DNA from: Thermococci archaeon
Lineage (GTDB): Archaea > Methanobacteriota_B > Thermococci > Thermococcales > Thermococcaceae
Length of the DNA stretch: 12,618 nucleotides
Direction of reading: 5' to 3'
Assembly: GCA_003663525.1 (NCBI GenBank)
Contig: QMUF01000036.1
Location: forward strand, 1 to 12,618
Position numbers and translations under genes: made by a program. A model generated the notes under the pieces. It ran no database searches. It saw only the letters and a program-made list of their open reading frames with translations, and was not told the origin of the DNA. Below are positions 12,617-12,618 of this stretch, one piece after another; within the stretch, counting starts at the first letter, position 1, and every line of letters begins with the position of its first letter.

Positions 12617-12618
12617 GA

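Noticed and set aside
1..12618. CRISPR array or tRNA/rRNA gene
   Set aside because: No regularly spaced repeats and no cloverleaf or rRNA-like stretch were found; the repeats seen are transposon ends.

Overview
The window looks like a chromosomal segment of a Thermococcales archaeon (Pyrococcus, Thermococcus or Palaeococcus type). The evidence is A+T-rich archaeal TATA promoters, GGAGG/GGTGA ribosome sites, tightly overlapping genes, archaeal KaiC-like ATPases, COG1433-type NifX proteins with Gly/Arg tails, and IS200/IS605 (TnpB) debris. Genus cannot be fixed from sequence alone.

Layout. 1-375: 3' end of a tnpB gene with a foldable 3' tail. 376-930: hypothetical gene, DUF3201-like, on the minus strand. 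931-1304: decayed DNA, including a remnant resembling a short-chain dehydrogenase C-terminus. 1305-4208: a ferrous-iron uptake operon on the minus strand (feoA-feoA-feoB-membrane protein) joined by 4-nt or zero-gap junctions. 4478-7628: a minus-strand cluster of a NifX-like protein with a Pro/Tyr and Gly/Arg tail, a small membrane protein, a second NifX-like protein with a Gly/Arg tail, a HerA/VirB4-like protein without a P-loop, and a COG1237 metallo-beta-lactamase-fold protein. 7734-8186: a divergent plus-strand gene that also looks NifX-like and carries a transposon-end sequence inside its reading frame. 8183-10220: mobile-element debris (a tnpB C-terminus, two structured RNA-like transposon ends, three copies of a short end repeat) interleaved with a P-loop-less KaiC-like gene and trmO. 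10421 to the end: a minus-strand three-gene KaiC module, whose first gene runs off the window.

How it may work together. The feo promoter, the promoter of the second NifX gene and the divergent promoter between the first and third NifX-like genes all carry copies of TTAGGNNNNCCTAA, which matches the DtxR/IdeR iron-regulator consensus. They sit over or next to the TATA/start region. I infer that ferrous iron uptake and the NifX/HerA-like/MBL genes form one iron-responsive regulon. The NifX cluster is the best candidate for an undescribed system (metal-cluster handling, sensing or storage linked to Feo). The KaiC module (active ATPase, small helical protein, inactive KaiC-like partner) is a second candidate, probably for signalling.
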